A stretch of 24,014 nucleotides of DNA from an uncultured Actinomycetes bacterium (GCA_903911165.1 CAIWCQ010000435.1:1-24014); one strand, 5' to 3'; shown: positions 7,836-16,346, counted from the first letter of the stretch. The notes: a model not told the origin generated them from the sequence alone. Translations and numbers: made by a program.

Positions 7836-9005
7836 ATGGCTTCCGGACTTCCCCCCAACACCGGTACGTCGAGTACCGTCACCCCGCTGGCCTGGCTTGA
7901 CGGCGTGGAGCACCAGCGTCGGGTGGCCGGGCTGCGTCGCACGCTGAGTGCCCGGCCGGCGGTGGCCTGCGAGGTCGACCTCGCCTCCAATGACTACCTG
8001 GGCCTGTCGCAGCATCCCGAGGTGATCGAGGGCGGTGTTGCGGCGCTGCGTACCTGGGGCAGCGGGTCGACCGGCTCCCGGCTGGTCACCGGCAACACCG
8101 AGTTGCACGAGGAGTTCGAGTCGGAGCTGGCCGATTTCGTCGGCGCCGAGGCCGCGCTGGTGTTCTCGTCGGGCTATACCGCGAACCTCGGTGCGGTGGT
8201 GTGTCTTTCGGGCCCAGGCTCCCTGGTGGTCTCCGATGCGGCGTCGCACGCGTCCTTGGTCGACGCCTGCCGGCTATCGCGAGCCCGGATCGTGGTGACA
8301 CCACACCGAAACGTCGACGCGGTGGAAGCTGCGCTGGCCGCCCGCGACGAGGAACGCGCTCTGGTCGTCACCGATTCGGTGTTCAGCACCGACGGCGCAC
8401 TGGCGCCGCTACGGCGCTTACGCGAAGTCTGCCGCGCACACGGAGCCCTGCTCCTCGTCGATGAGGCACATGGACTGGGTGTGCGGGGGACCGGCGGGCG
8501 CGGTCTCGTGCACGAACTCGGACTCGCGGGTGCACCCGATGTGGTGCTGACGACGACACTGTCCAAGGCTTTGGGCAGTCAGGGCGGGGCGGTGTTGGGG
8601 TCGGTGGCAGTGCGCGACCATCTCGTCGACAGTGCGCGCCCGTTCATCTTCGACACCGGTTTGGCGCCCGCTGCGGTTGGTGCGGCGCTGGCCGCCCTGC
8701 GATTGCTCGGCAAGGAACCCTGGCGGCCACAGGCGGTCCTGGCTCATGCGCGCACCCTGGCCACGATCTGCGATGTGCCCGAGACCCCTGAATCGGCGGT
8801 GGTGTCGGTGATTCTCGGCGACCCCGACACTGCCGTGGCTGCCGCGACCGCCTGCCTTCAGGCCGGGGTGCGGGTGGGCTGCTTCCGGCCTCCGACCGTT
8901 GCCGCCGGAACCTCGCGGTTGCGGCTGACCGCCCGGGCGTCGCTCACCGACGAGGAGATCGACCTGGCCCGCGCCGTGTTGACCGAGGTCCTCGGCAGAC
9001 GATGA
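7836..9005 (+). CDS. bioF: 8-amino-7-oxononanoate synthase (KAPA synthase)
   Basis: PLP enzyme of the alpha-oxoamine synthase family; condenses pimeloyl thioester with L-alanine to give KAPA, the first ring-forming step of biotin synthesis. The 389-residue sequence shows [14 protein letters not shown] (48-61), [14 protein letters not shown] (75-88), [12 protein letters not shown], the PLP-binding [18 protein letters not shown] (207-223 region) and the Schiff-base lysine K244 in [13 protein letters not shown]. Length matches M. tuberculosis BioF1 (about 386). The ATG at 7836 lies six bases after the bioA stop; the first 15 or so residues are poorly conserved, so a slightly later start cannot be excluded. 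The 3' end overlaps the bioD start by ATGA, implying translational coupling. Confidence 0.96.
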   Translation: MASGLPPNTGTSSTVTPLAWLDGVEHQRRVAGLRRTLSARPAVACEVDLASNDYLGLSQHPEVIEGGVAALRTWGSGSTGSRLVTGNTELHEEFESELADFVGAEAALVFSSGYTANLGAVVCLSGPGSLVVSDAASHASLVDACRLSRARIVVTPHRNVDAVEAALAARDEERALVVTDSVFSTDGALAPLRRLREVCRAHGALLLVDEAHGLGVRGTGGRGLVHELGLAGAPDVVLTTTLSKALGSQGGAVLGSVAVRDHLVDSARPFIFDTGLAPAAVGAALAALRLLGKEPWRPQAVLAHARTLATICDVPETPESAVVSVILGDPDTAVAAATACLQAGVRVGCFRPPTVAAGTSRLRLTARASLTDEEIDLARAVLTEVLGRR

Positions 9006-9691
9006 CAATCCTGTTCGTCACCGGCACCGGTACCGGGGTGGGCAAGACCATCGCGACCGCAGCGGTGGCGGCTCACGCTCGTCGCGCGGGAGTTGATGTC
9101 GCGGTGTGTAAGCCCGTCCAGACCGGTTGCGGATCCGGTGCCGGAGACGGCGATGACGACCTCGCCGAGATCGCCCGCCTGGCCGGAGTCACCGAATTAG
9201 ACTGGGTTGCACGCTATCCCGAGCCGTTGGCCCCAGTCGCTGCGGCGGCAGCGGCCGGGCTGCCGCTGCCAACGGCCGAGCAAATCCTCACCGCGGTGCG
9301 CCGGATTGATCGTCCGGGTCGGCTGACCCTGGTGGAAGGCGCCGGGGGATTGTTGGTCGAGATCGCCGATGCGGGCGTGACAGTACGCGATCTCGCCGGT
9401 GTGCTCGGCGCGCCGGTCCTGGTGGTCTGCGAAGCCGGCCTCGGCACTCTCAACCACACCGCCCTGACGCTGGAAGCCCTGCACACCAAGGGGATTGCCG
9501 GGGCCGGCCTGGTGATCGGTTCCTGGCCCGACGCCCCCGGAGCGGCCGAAGAAGGCAACCGTGACGCCCTTGAGCGGCTCGCGCCGGTGCGGGCGGTGCT
9601 GCCCGCCGGCGCGGCCGCGTTGTCCCCGAGGGAATTCGGCGCGATGGCTTGGACCGCATTCGACCCCGTCTGGTGTGCCGGACTCGCCTGA
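9002..9691 (+). CDS. bioD: ATP-dependent dethiobiotin synthetase
   Basis: Carboxylates DAPA with CO2 and ATP, closing the ureido ring to form dethiobiotin. The 229-residue protein starts [16 protein letters not shown], giving the P-loop GTGTGVGKT at 8-16, then CKPVQTG (35-41), which carries the substrate-binding lysine K36. The switch-like [13 protein letters not shown] follows in the middle. Length agrees with M. tuberculosis BioD (about 226). Its ATG overlaps the bioF stop (ATGA). After its stop there are 60 bp before bioB with a separate -10, so bioA-F-D and bioB-bsaP may be distinct but overlapping transcription units. Confidence 0.96.
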   Translation: MTILFVTGTGTGVGKTIATAAVAAHARRAGVDVAVCKPVQTGCGSGAGDGDDDLAEIARLAGVTELDWVARYPEPLAPVAAAAAAGLPLPTAEQILTAVRRIDRPGRLTLVEGAGGLLVEIADAGVTVRDLAGVLGAPVLVVCEAGLGTLNHTALTLEALHTKGIAGAGLVIGSWPDAPGAAEEGNRDALERLAPVRAVLPAGAAALSPREFGAMAWTAFDPVWCAGLA

Positions 9692-9738
9692 CGCGGCGCG
9701 CGGATCGAGTGGGTTTTCGGCCGACCCGGCGCGTGCAC

Positions 9739-9744
9739 TAACCT
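9739..9744 (+). promoter_or_regulatory. -10 hexamer TAACCT, probable leaderless start of bioB
   Basis: TAACCT is followed by seven bases (GACCTGC) and the bioB GTG at 9752. It indicates an internal promoter in the biotin cluster. I see no palindrome here that I could confidently assign to a biotin repressor such as BioQ. Confidence 0.5.
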
Positions 9745-9751
9745 GACCTGC

Positions 9752-10759
9752 GTGACACAGGCAGCCGTCGACATCTTGGCTCAGGCCCGCGAGCAGGTGC
9801 TCGAACGCGGTGAGGGGCTTTCCCGCGATCAGGTGCTCGCCGTGCTCCAGCTCCCCGATGACCAGCTCGAAGACCTGCTCGGGTTGGCGCACGAGGTGCG
9901 GATGCGCTGGTGCGGCCCGGATGTCGAGGTCGAGGGCATCATCAGCCTCAAGACCGGCGGCTGCCCGGAGGACTGTCACTTCTGTGCGCAATCCGGCCTG
10001 TTCGCCTCCCCGGTGCGCAGCGCGTGGTTGGACATCCCCAGCCTGGTCGAGGCGGCCAAGCAGACCGCCAAGTCCGGCGCCACCGAGTTCTGCATCGTCG
10101 CGGCGGTCCGCGGGCCCGACGAACGCCTGCTGGCCCAAGTGGCCGCGGGTATCGAGGCGATCCGCAACGAGGTCGAGATCCACATCGCCTGCTCGCTGGG
10201 CATGCTGACTCAGGAGCAGGTGGATCGGCTCGCCGAGATGGGCGTGCACCGCTACAACCACAACCTTGAGACGGCCCGGTCCTTCTTCACCAACGTCGTG
10301 ACCACCCACACCTGGGAAGAACGCCGGGACACCTTGGCGATGGTGCGCGAGGCCGGTATGGAGGTGTGTTGCGGAGGCATCCTCGGCATGGGGGAGACGC
10401 TGGAGCAGCGCGCCGAGTTCGCCGCTGACCTCGCCGCACTCGATCCGGACGAGGTGCCGCTGAACTTCCTCAACCCGCGCCCTGGCACCCCGTTCGGCGA
10501 CCTCGAGGTGATGCCGGCCGCTGAGGCGCTCAAAGCCGTTGCGGCGTTCCGGCTTGCGCTGCCGCGCACCATGCTGCGGTTCGCCGGCGGCCGCGAGATC
10601 ACCCTCGGTGATCTCGGCGCGAAACGGGGCATCCTCGGTGGCATTAACGCGGTGATCGTCGGCAACTACCTGACCACCCTGGGCCGGCCCGCCGAGGCCG
10701 ACCTGGAGTTGCTGGCTGATCTGCAGATGCCGATCAAAGCGCTCAATGCCACCCTGTAG
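9752..10759 (+). CDS. bioB: Biotin synthase (radical SAM)
   Basis: Radical S-adenosylmethionine enzyme that inserts sulfur into dethiobiotin to make biotin, using a [4Fe-4S] cluster and a sacrificial [2Fe-2S] cluster. The 335-residue protein carries the radical-SAM cysteines C71, C75 and C78 in [13 protein letters not shown]. Other family blocks are [49 protein letters not shown], and [10 protein letters not shown]. Near the C-terminus [10 protein letters not shown] contains the arginine associated with the second cluster. It is followed three bases later by bsaP, the auxiliary protein actinobacterial BioB requires. In M. tuberculosis bioB is separated from bioD by the phiRv1 region; here the two are adjacent. 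Confidence 0.97.
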   Translation: MTQAAVDILAQAREQVLERGEGLSRDQVLAVLQLPDDQLEDLLGLAHEVRMRWCGPDVEVEGIISLKTGGCPEDCHFCAQSGLFASPVRSAWLDIPSLVEAAKQTAKSGATEFCIVAAVRGPDERLLAQVAAGIEAIRNEVEIHIACSLGMLTQEQVDRLAEMGVHRYNHNLETARSFFTNVVTTHTWEERRDTLAMVREAGMEVCCGGILGMGETLEQRAEFAADLAALDPDEVPLNFLNPRPGTPFGDLEVMPAAEALKAVAAFRLALPRTMLRFAGGREITLGDLGAKRGILGGINAVIVGNYLTTLGRPAEADLELLADLQMPIKALNATL

Positions 10760-10762
10760 CCG

Positions 10763-10993
10763 GTGATGGTCGCGGAACTGCCGGCGCCGTTAGGTGCGGG
10801 CGTCTACGACATCTACACCGGATCGCCGGTGGGCGATGTGGTCCCACTTGCGGCGCGGTTAGGTCTGGAGCCGCCGCGATACTGCGCCGAGTGCGGCCGG
10901 CGCATGGTGGTGCAGGTGCGTCCCGACGGCTGGTGGGCGCAATGCTCCCGGCACGGACGAGTGGACTCAAACGATCTGGACGGGCAGCGGTGA
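10763..10993 (+). CDS. bsaP: Biotin synthase auxiliary protein BsaP (Rv1590-like small Fe-S protein)
   Basis: A 76-residue protein encoded three bases after bioB. It has the compact cysteine pattern C41-x2-C44 ... C61 within [11 protein letters not shown] and WWAQCSRHG, with H64 as a further possible ligand. Published work on Corynebacterium glutamicum and mycobacteria (recalled, not checked) identified this small protein, BsaP, as an iron-sulfur protein needed for BioB to convert dethiobiotin to biotin; Rv1590 is the M. tuberculosis member. The N-terminal block [13 protein letters not shown] is also typical. Start is the GTG at 10763 or the ATG one codon later. The 3' end overlaps the next gene by GTGA. 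Earlier annotations would call it a hypothetical protein or zinc ribbon. Confidence 0.88.
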   Translation: MMVAELPAPLGAGVYDIYTGSPVGDVVPLAARLGLEPPRYCAECGRRMVVQVRPDGWWAQCSRHGRVDSNDLDGQR

Positions 10994-11601
10994 CGAGCCG
11001 CCCGCGCCGTTCCCGGCGGTCTGCTGCGATGATTGTTGTTGTGGCGCTGACGGTGTGCGGCGCTCTTATCGGTGCGCTGTGGGCCTGGATCGCCCCGCCG
11101 ATCCACACCATCACCGCCCTGACCCGATCCGGCGAACGAGTGGACGCATTCCTGGGCGCCGAAGCCGACAACCTGTTCGTCGCCGCCGCCATGATGATCG
11201 GACTGCTGGTGATGTTGGCGATCGTGGCGGCCGTCGCGGTGTGGCAGTGGCGGGCCCACCGTGGGCCGGTTCTGGCGACGGCACTGTGGGTCGGTCTGGT
11301 CGCGGCGGGCGCCGCGGCCGCCGGTGTGGGTGCTGTGCTGGCGCATTGGCGCTACGGCACGCCGGATCGGGGCGTGGCGTTGACGCCGCAGAATCGGGTG
11401 CACTACTTCACCGAGGCGCCAGGAGTGTTTGTGGGTCACGGCCCGTTGCAGATCGCCGTCACGCTATTGCTGCCGGCCGCATTGGCTGCACTGATGTATT
11501 CCGTGCTGGCCGCGGCCGCCCCGCGCGACGATCTCGGTGCCTGGCCCGCCGTGGATCATCGGTGGCAGCACGCGCCGCAACCGGTCGGCCCAGCTTTCTA
11601 G
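10990..11601 (+). CDS. DUF2567 family four-helix membrane protein, Rv1591-like
   Basis: The reading frame is open farther upstream, but the GTG at 10990, overlapping the bsaP stop (GTGA), gives a 203-residue protein beginning with a basic stretch ([11 protein letters not shown]). Four hydrophobic helices follow: near the N-terminus ([20 protein letters not shown]), in the middle ([20 protein letters not shown]), then [20 protein letters not shown], and a last one ([20 protein letters not shown]). An extracytoplasmic loop between helices 1 and 2 and another containing [18 protein letters not shown] separate them. This is the pattern of DUF2567 proteins such as Rv1591, which keep the same place after bioB-bsaP. 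Function unknown; a link to biotin is only positional. The stop interlocks with that of the convergent lipase. Confidence 0.8.
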   Translation: MTSRPRRSRRSAAMIVVVALTVCGALIGALWAWIAPPIHTITALTRSGERVDAFLGAEADNLFVAAAMMIGLLVMLAIVAAVAVWQWRAHRGPVLATALWVGLVAAGAAAAGVGAVLAHWRYGTPDRGVALTPQNRVHYFTEAPGVFVGHGPLQIAVTLLLPAALAALMYSVLAAAAPRDDLGAWPAVDHRWQHAPQPVGPAF

Positions 11602-12929
11602 AGCGGGCGCAAGCCAACCCGTCCGCCGGCGGCCACCCTCGCGGTGATACCGCCCAGGCGCCACATGCCCGCGTAGGTGATCGGGTTGAGCAGTGTGGGC
11701 CACTTCGTCCGGATGAGGTGCGCGTCCAGCGGCCGTCCGGCGAACCGGTCGTTCAACCAGCGCAGTGCCATCGGCGCCGACATCGGGTGCAGCAGCATGT
11801 GTTCGCTGAACATGTCCCGGTGGTAGGTGACCTGAGCGCCGCCCCGGGAGTAGAGGTCGGCTAGGGCGTCGATGTCCTCGACGGCGATCATCGAGTCGTG
11901 CACGGCCTGCACGATGAGCACGGGAAGTGTCGGCGCCGTCCCGCCGAGTCTGATGGCCTCGAACACCTCCCGCACCTCCGGCAGGTCGAGGACATCGGCC
12001 AGTGGCGGGTGCACCCAGTCATCCATGTCGGTCCGGAACAGCCGGACGATCGCCTCCATGGTGGTCATCCGCTCCAGGCCCTTCAGCTTCGCGCGGCCAT
12101 GGTCAGTGGCGTGCTCCTCGATGACGCGGCCCAGGTCCGGGAAGGTCTTCGCCAGAGCTGAAACGACCATCGCGGGTAGTGCCGCCATGTACGAGCCGTT
12201 GAGTCTGTGGAATGTGTTGCCCAGATCGCCCACCGGTGAACCCAGAACGGCGCCAACGATATTGAGTTCGGGCGCGTAGTCGGCATGGACCTCTGCCGCC
12301 CAGGCGCTGGCGAGTCCGCCCCCGGAGTATCCCCACAGCCCGATCGAGCTGTCCGGTGCGAGCCCGAAGTGATCGAAGCTCAACGTGGCGCGCAATCCGT
12401 CCAGCACCCGGTAGCCCGGCTCCAGCGGTGCGCCCCACATGCCGTCCGGACCCTCGTGGTCGGGCACCGAGACCACCCAACCCTCGGCGAGTGCCGCCGC
12501 CACCAACAGGTATTCGAGTTGGGCCAGCGATCCGACCGCCCGTGCTCGGCGCCGCATGGCGTACGAGGGGAAGCACCGCGACGAGATGGCGTCAATGGCG
12601 CACTGATAGGACACCACGTGCCGGGGTTGGTCGGGGGCATGGCCGGCCGGAATCAGTACCGTGGTGACGGTCGCTTCCGGGTCGCCGTTGCGGTCGATGG
12701 TGCGGTACAGGAGTTGGGTTGCCGTGACGCGTTGGGGGATAAGGCCCATGAAGCCCAGTTCGACGTCGCGGGATCGCAGTACGGTGCCGACTTCCGCGTG
12801 GTGAAACCCGGCGGGCGGCTCGTAGAACGGATCCTTCGATGGCAGCGCCGGACGTCCGCCGCGCTGAAGCTCCGCATGCGGCGCTCGGCCGATCCACTCG
12901 GGGTTGACTGCCCCGTCCGCGATTGCCAT
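11598..12929 (-). CDS. Putative secretory-type lipase/esterase, alpha/beta hydrolase (Rv1592c-like)
   Basis: A 443-residue alpha/beta hydrolase of the fungal secretory-lipase (LIP) type, closely resembling M. tuberculosis Rv1592c (about 446). The nucleophile motif is G200-Y-S202-G-G in [18 protein letters not shown]; likely acid and base residues lie in [18 protein letters not shown] and FSEHMLLHP near the C-terminus. Despite the family name I see no obvious signal peptide: the N-terminus is [20 protein letters not shown]. The ATG at 12929 is chosen because it follows an AAAGGAA ribosome site and matches the Rv1592c length, although the frame is open farther upstream into nrtR. It follows nrtR on the same strand with a 28-bp gap, implying an operon. 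Substrate unknown. Confidence 0.88.
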   Translation of the reverse strand: MAIADGAVNPEWIGRAPHAELQRGGRPALPSKDPFYEPPAGFHHAEVGTVLRSRDVELGFMGLIPQRVTATQLLYRTIDRNGDPEATVTTVLIPAGHAPDQPRHVVSYQCAIDAISSRCFPSYAMRRRARAVGSLAQLEYLLVAAALAEGWVVSVPDHEGPDGMWGAPLEPGYRVLDGLRATLSFDHFGLAPDSSIGLWGYSGGGLASAWAAEVHADYAPELNIVGAVLGSPVGDLGNTFHRLNGSYMAALPAMVVSALAKTFPDLGRVIEEHATDHGRAKLKGLERMTTMEAIVRLFRTDMDDWVHPPLADVLDLPEVREVFEAIRLGGTAPTLPVLIVQAVHDSMIAVEDIDALADLYSRGGAQVTYHRDMFSEHMLLHPMSAPMALRWLNDRFAGRPLDAHLIRTKWPTLLNPITYAGMWRLGGITARVAAGGRVGLRPL

Positions 12930-12957
12930 GTGTTCCTTTATTTCGGAATCCCCGAGT

Positions 12958-13677
12958 CTACCTAAGAGATTCCTGAGCATCCAGTTTTTCGGGTGGACGA
13001 AGCGCGGCGAACTCGTCGGTGACCCGCAACCGGGAGTCGGTGAACCGATACAGCGCGGCCGGCCGACCGCCACTGCGTCCCGGGTGGGCGGTGTTCCCGG
13101 TGGGGGTGATCACTCCGCGTCGTGCCAGTACTCGCTGCAGATTGGTGGTGTCGACCTGGTATCCCAGCGCGGCACCGTAGATGCCACGCAGGGTCGATAG
13201 CGCGAATTCTTTTGGCGCCAGGGCGAATCCGAGGTTGGTATAGGACAACTTGGCGGCCAGCCTGGAGCGGGCATAGGACACCATCGGCTCGTGGTCGAAG
13301 GCCATCGGGGGAAGATCGCTGACCGGGTGCCAGCGGGTGTCCGACGGCAGTTCCGGCGTCGCGGGAGAGGGCACCAGCCCCAGGAAGGTGGATGCGATGA
13401 CGCGGGTGCCCGGCACCCGGTCGGGGTCGGAGAACACCGCAAGCTGTTCTAGATGTGCGACCTCGCGCAGATCCACCTTCTCGGCGAGTTGGCGACGCAC
13501 CGACTCGGTGAGGTCTTCGCCGTCGCCGAGTTGCCCGCCGGGCAGTGACCACCTACCCCGCTGCGGTGACAGGGCACGTTGCCATAACAGCACGTCGAGG
13601 CCGAGTTTGCCGGTGGCCAACGTGCGGACCTGGAATACGACGGCCAGCACCTCGTGTTCAGTGCTAATATGGCTCAT
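12958..13677 (-). CDS. nrtR: NrtR-type transcriptional repressor of NAD synthesis (Nudix plus winged helix)
   Basis: A 239-residue NrtR-family regulator (Rv1593c-like). The N-terminal Nudix domain spans about 10-145; its Nudix box (G48-x5-E54, then [10 protein letters not shown]) has lost several catalytic positions: Q, K and D stand where the consensus has E, E and G, so it should sense a nucleotide rather than hydrolyse it. The C-terminal winged helix (about 150-225) ends with the signature [12 protein letters not shown]. In M. smegmatis NrtR represses nadABC (established, from memory). The ATG at 13677 has a perfect TATAAT seven bases upstream, and a perfect inverted repeat covers that promoter, implying autoregulation. 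A longer open frame upstream is antisense to nadA and is rejected. Confidence 0.92.
   Translation of the reverse strand: MSHISTEHEVLAVVFQVRTLATGKLGLDVLLWQRALSPQRGRWSLPGGQLGDGEDLTESVRRQLAEKVDLREVAHLEQLAVFSDPDRVPGTRVIASTFLGLVPSPATPELPSDTRWHPVSDLPPMAFDHEPMVSYARSRLAAKLSYTNLGFALAPKEFALSTLRGIYGAALGYQVDTTNLQRVLARRGVITPTGNTAHPGRSGGRPAALYRFTDSRLRVTDEFAALRPPEKLDAQESLR
13665..13670 (+). promoter_or_regulatory. Candidate -10 hexamer TAATAT for nadABC
   Basis: TAATAT fits TANNNT and would start transcription near 13677, placing the 13678-13700 inverted repeat at the beginning of the transcribed region as a roadblock operator. It lies inside the 5' end of nrtR on the other strand. No good -35 is visible. 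Confidence 0.38.
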
Positions 13678-13700
13678 GTTTTCGATTATAAGTCGAAAAC
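13678..13700. promoter_or_regulatory. Inverted repeat between nrtR and nadA, probable NrtR operator
   Basis: GTTTTCGA at 13678-13685 and its exact reverse complement TCGAAAAC at 13693-13700 flank the 7-bp spacer TTATAAG. The site abuts the nrtR start codon and covers its TATAAT -10. It lies 25 bp before the nadA ATG. Position between the regulator and its known target operon makes NrtR the obvious ligand (inference). Confidence 0.75.
13685..13690 (-). promoter_or_regulatory. -10 hexamer TATAAT, leaderless start of nrtR
   Basis: On the minus strand a consensus TATAAT is followed by seven bases (CGAAAAC) and the nrtR ATG, the best leaderless promoter in the window. It is embedded in the inverted repeat. 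Confidence 0.62.
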
Positions 13701-13714
13701 CTCGGACGCAAGAC

Positions 13715-13720
13715 AGGAGG
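13715..13720 (+). promoter_or_regulatory. Strong Shine-Dalgarno AGGAGG of nadA
   Basis: AGGAGG sits five bases before the ATG at 13726 and decides this start over in-frame codons farther upstream that would put the operator inside the gene. Confidence 0.75.
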
Positions 13721-13725
13721 CGGCG

Positions 13726-14766
13726 ATGACCGTCGCTGATCGCACCGATTCCGTGCTTGCCGCAGGCATCGTCGACGGCCCCGGTGGTTACACCGGCGTG
13801 GCCGGTGACGCGCAATGGGCCGCCGAGATCCGTCGGCTGGCCACCCTGCGCGGTGCGACCATCCTGGCGCACAACTATCAGTTGCCGGCCATCCAGGACG
13901 TCGCTGATCACGTCGGCGACTCCCTGGCACTGTCGCGGATCGCGGCCGAGGCGCCTGAGGACACCATCGTGTTCTGCGGTGTGCATTTCATGGCCGAGAC
14001 CGCCAAGATCCTCAGCCCCGACAAGACCGTGCTGATCCCCGACCAACGGGCCGGGTGTTCGCTTGCCGATTCGATCACCGCCGCGGACGTGGCGGCGTGG
14101 AAGGACGAATACCCCGACGCCGTGGTGGTGTCCTACGTCAACACCACCGCCGCGGTGAAGGCGCTCACCGACATCTGCTGCACTTCGTCGAACGCGGTTG
14201 AGGTGGTGGCGTCCATTCCCGCGGACCGCGACGTGCTGTTCTGCCCGGATCAGTTCCTCGGCGCGCATGTCCGGAGACTGACCGGCCGGGCAAACCTGCA
14301 CATCTGGGCCGGGGAGTGCCACGTCCACGCCGGAATCAACGGCGACGAACTCGCCGCCCAGGCCCGCAGCCACCCCGACGCCGAGCTGTATGTGCATCCC
14401 GAATGCGGTTGCGCCACATCGGCGCTATACCTCGCTGGTGAAGGCGCCTTCCCGGAAGACCGGGTGAAGATCCTGTCCACCGGCGGAATGCTGGAAGCCG
14501 CCCGCACCTCACATGCCAAGCAGGTACTGGTGGCCACCGAGGTCGGCATGCTGTACCAATTGCGCAACGCCGCGCCGGGAATTGACTTCCAGGCCGTCAA
14601 CGACCGGGCGTCGTGCAAGTACATGAAGATGATCACCCCGGCCGCCCTGTTGCGCTGCCTCATCGAGGGCGCCGACGAGGTCGACGTGGATCCCGAAATC
14701 GCCCGCCGGGCCCGCGCCAGCGTGCAGCGGATGATCGAGATCGGCTCCCCGGGTGGTGGCGAATGA
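13726..14766 (+). CDS. nadA: Quinolinate synthase A
   Basis: [4Fe-4S] enzyme that condenses iminoaspartate from NadB with dihydroxyacetone phosphate to give quinolinate. The 346-residue protein has three positions matching the cluster cysteines: C111 in [13 protein letters not shown]198 in [11 protein letters not shown], and C297 in [14 protein letters not shown]. Other family blocks include [21 protein letters not shown] (from about residue 46) and [19 protein letters not shown] chose the ATG at 13726 over upstream in-frame starts because it follows a strong AGGAGG site (13715-13720) and gives the length of M. tuberculosis NadA (about 349). The gene overlaps nadB by ATGA. Regulation by NrtR through the upstream inverted repeat is likely. 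Confidence 0.96.
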   Translation: MTVADRTDSVLAAGIVDGPGGYTGVAGDAQWAAEIRRLATLRGATILAHNYQLPAIQDVADHVGDSLALSRIAAEAPEDTIVFCGVHFMAETAKILSPDKTVLIPDQRAGCSLADSITAADVAAWKDEYPDAVVVSYVNTTAAVKALTDICCTSSNAVEVVASIPADRDVLFCPDQFLGAHVRRLTGRANLHIWAGECHVHAGINGDELAAQARSHPDAELYVHPECGCATSALYLAGEGAFPEDRVKILSTGGMLEAARTSHAKQVLVATEVGMLYQLRNAAPGIDFQAVNDRASCKYMKMITPAALLRCLIEGADEVDVDPEIARRARASVQRMIEIGSPGGGE

Positions 14767-16346
14767 GCCACGCGTGCGGGGGTAGTGCGGGCGCGGACTG
14801 GGAACAGCGCGCCGACGTCGTCGTGATCGGCACCGGTGTGGCCGGTCTGGCGGCGGCGCTTGCCGCGCATCGCCGCGGCCAGCGCACCGTCGTACTGAGC
14901 AAGGCCACCGAGACCGCCACCTTCTATGCCCAGGGCGGCATCGCCGTCGTCTTGCCCTACACCGACGACACCGTCGAGGCGCACGTACATGACACCGTGA
15001 TCGCGGGGGCGGGACTCTGCGACGAGGACGCGGTGCGCTCGATCGTCGCCGACGGTTACCAGGCGGTGGCTGATCTGATTGCCGACGGCGCCCGTTTCGA
15101 CGAGAGCGCCCCGGGCCAGTGGGCGCTGACCCGCGAGGGCGGGCATTCGCGCCGCCGGATCATGCACGCCGGCGGTGACGCCACGGGCGCTGAGGTTCAG
15201 CGCGCCCTCGATCACGCCGCGGCCACCCTCGACATCCGGCACAACCACGTCGCGCTGGAGATCCTGCACTCGGGATCCGCCGTCACCGGAGTGCTCGTCG
15301 GAAACGCCGACGGCATCGGTGTGCTGCACACCTCGTCGGTGATCTTGGCCACCGGCGGACTCGGCCACCTCTACAGCGCCACCACCAATCCGGCCGGGTC
15401 GACCGGCGACGGCATCGCACTCGCGCTGTTGGCGGGCGTGGACGTCACCGATGTCGAGTTCATCCAGTTTCATCCGACGATGCTTTTTGACCGCAATGGC
15501 TCCGGTCGGCGGCCGCTGATCACCGAGGCACTGCGCGGTGAGGGAGCGGTACTACTCGATGCCCGCGGCGAGTCGGTGACGGCCGGCGTGCACCCGATGG
15601 GCGACCTGGCCCCGCGCGATGTGGTGGCCGCGGCAATCGAAGCACGTATGCGCGACACCGGAGACGAATGCGTATTTCTCGACGCACGCTCCATCGAGGG
15701 GTTCGCCCAGCGTTTCCCGACCGTGACCGCCGCCTGCCGCGACGCCGGTATCGACCCCACGAGCCAGCTGATTCCGGTGGTTCCCGGTGCGCACTACAGC
15801 TGCGGCGGGGTGAGCACCGACGTGCACGGCCGGACCGATCTGCCGGGCCTGTTCGCGGCCGGCGAGGTGGGCCGCACCGGGATGCACGGAGCCAACCGGC
15901 TGGCATCCAACAGCCTGCTGGAAGGTCTGGTGGTCGGTGGTCGTGCGGGCCGGGAAGCTGCCGCGCATGCCCGTGGTTCCGGAGTGTCGATGGCGAAAGT
16001 ACAACCGGCCCAGCGGGTTGCGCTCGATCGGGGCGATCTGCAACAGGCGATGACGCGGTGGGCGTCGGTGGTCCGTGACGCGGACGGGCTGAGACACCTC
16101 ATTGATGAACTCGACGGCGCCACGCCGCGCACGATGGTGACCCGCGCGGATTCAGAAGATGTCGCGCTCACGATGTCGGCCCGTGCTGTTGCGGTGGCCG
16201 CACTGGCCCGCACCGAGACCCGCGGCTGCCACCACCGCGGTGATTTCCCCGATACCGATCCGGCACAGGCCATCCCGGTGCGCGTGCACGGCACCACTGA
16301 GGGCCGCGTCGCACTCGCCGAACCAGCCGTCCCCGTCACGCGATGA
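14763..16346 (+). CDS. nadB: L-aspartate oxidase
   Basis: FAD enzyme that oxidises L-aspartate to iminoaspartate, passed on to NadA. From the ATG overlapping the nadA stop the protein is 527 residues, the same as I recall for M. tuberculosis NadB. It begins with a Rossmann FAD site [20 protein letters not shown] (GTGVAG at 23-28), followed by the [18 protein letters not shown] block. The capping-domain active-site region includes [19 protein letters not shown] and [10 protein letters not shown]. The FAD-binding end is [28 protein letters not shown], with [10 protein letters not shown] containing a catalytic-site arginine of the family. The C-terminal helical domain is retained ([17 protein letters not shown]). 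The frame is open into nadA, but the earlier start would be unjustified. A 55-bp gap precedes nadC. Confidence 0.96.
   Translation: MSHACGGSAGADWEQRADVVVIGTGVAGLAAALAAHRRGQRTVVLSKATETATFYAQGGIAVVLPYTDDTVEAHVHDTVIAGAGLCDEDAVRSIVADGYQAVADLIADGARFDESAPGQWALTREGGHSRRRIMHAGGDATGAEVQRALDHAAATLDIRHNHVALEILHSGSAVTGVLVGNADGIGVLHTSSVILATGGLGHLYSATTNPAGSTGDGIALALLAGVDVTDVEFIQFHPTMLFDRNGSGRRPLITEALRGEGAVLLDARGESVTAGVHPMGDLAPRDVVAAAIEARMRDTGDECVFLDARSIEGFAQRFPTVTAACRDAGIDPTSQLIPVVPGAHYSCGGVSTDVHGRTDLPGLFAAGEVGRTGMHGANRLASNSLLEGLVVGGRAGREAAAHARGSGVSMAKVQPAQRVALDRGDLQQAMTRWASVVRDADGLRHLIDELDGATPRTMVTRADSEDVALTMSARAVAVAALARTETRGCHHRGDFPDTDPAQAIPVRVHGTTEGRVALAEPAVPVTR

Noticed and set aside
6713..7900. Long open frame (395 codons) overlapping bioA in another frame
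   Set aside because: Arg/Pro/His-rich translation without domains, entirely within bioA; a shadow of GC-rich codon usage.
9197..10309. 370-codon open frame on the minus strand across bioD and bioB
   Set aside because: Antisense to two certain genes; no recognisable motifs.
10891..10989. Upstream extension of the DUF2567 protein
   Set aside because: It lies inside bsaP in another frame; the GTGA overlap at 10990 is the natural coupled start and places the basic residues directly before helix 1.
12930..13073. Upstream extension of the lipase into nrtR
   Set aside because: The ATG at 12929 follows a good AAAGGAA site and reproduces the length of Rv1592c.
13654..13725. Earlier start for NadA
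   Set aside because: It would place the inverted repeat and the AGGAGG site inside the coding region, and the extra residues are not family-like.
13600..13725. NAD-sensing riboswitch before nadA
   Set aside because: The leader would be only about 50 bases; the only structure is the operator-like inverted repeat, and control is better explained by NrtR.
13678..14397. Upstream extension of nrtR giving a 479-codon frame
   Set aside because: The extension is antisense to nadA. The ATG at 13677 has a consensus -10 at leaderless spacing and gives the normal NrtR length.
14250..15473. 407-codon minus-strand open frame across nadA and nadB
   Set aside because: Antisense to well-supported genes and compositionally a shadow frame.
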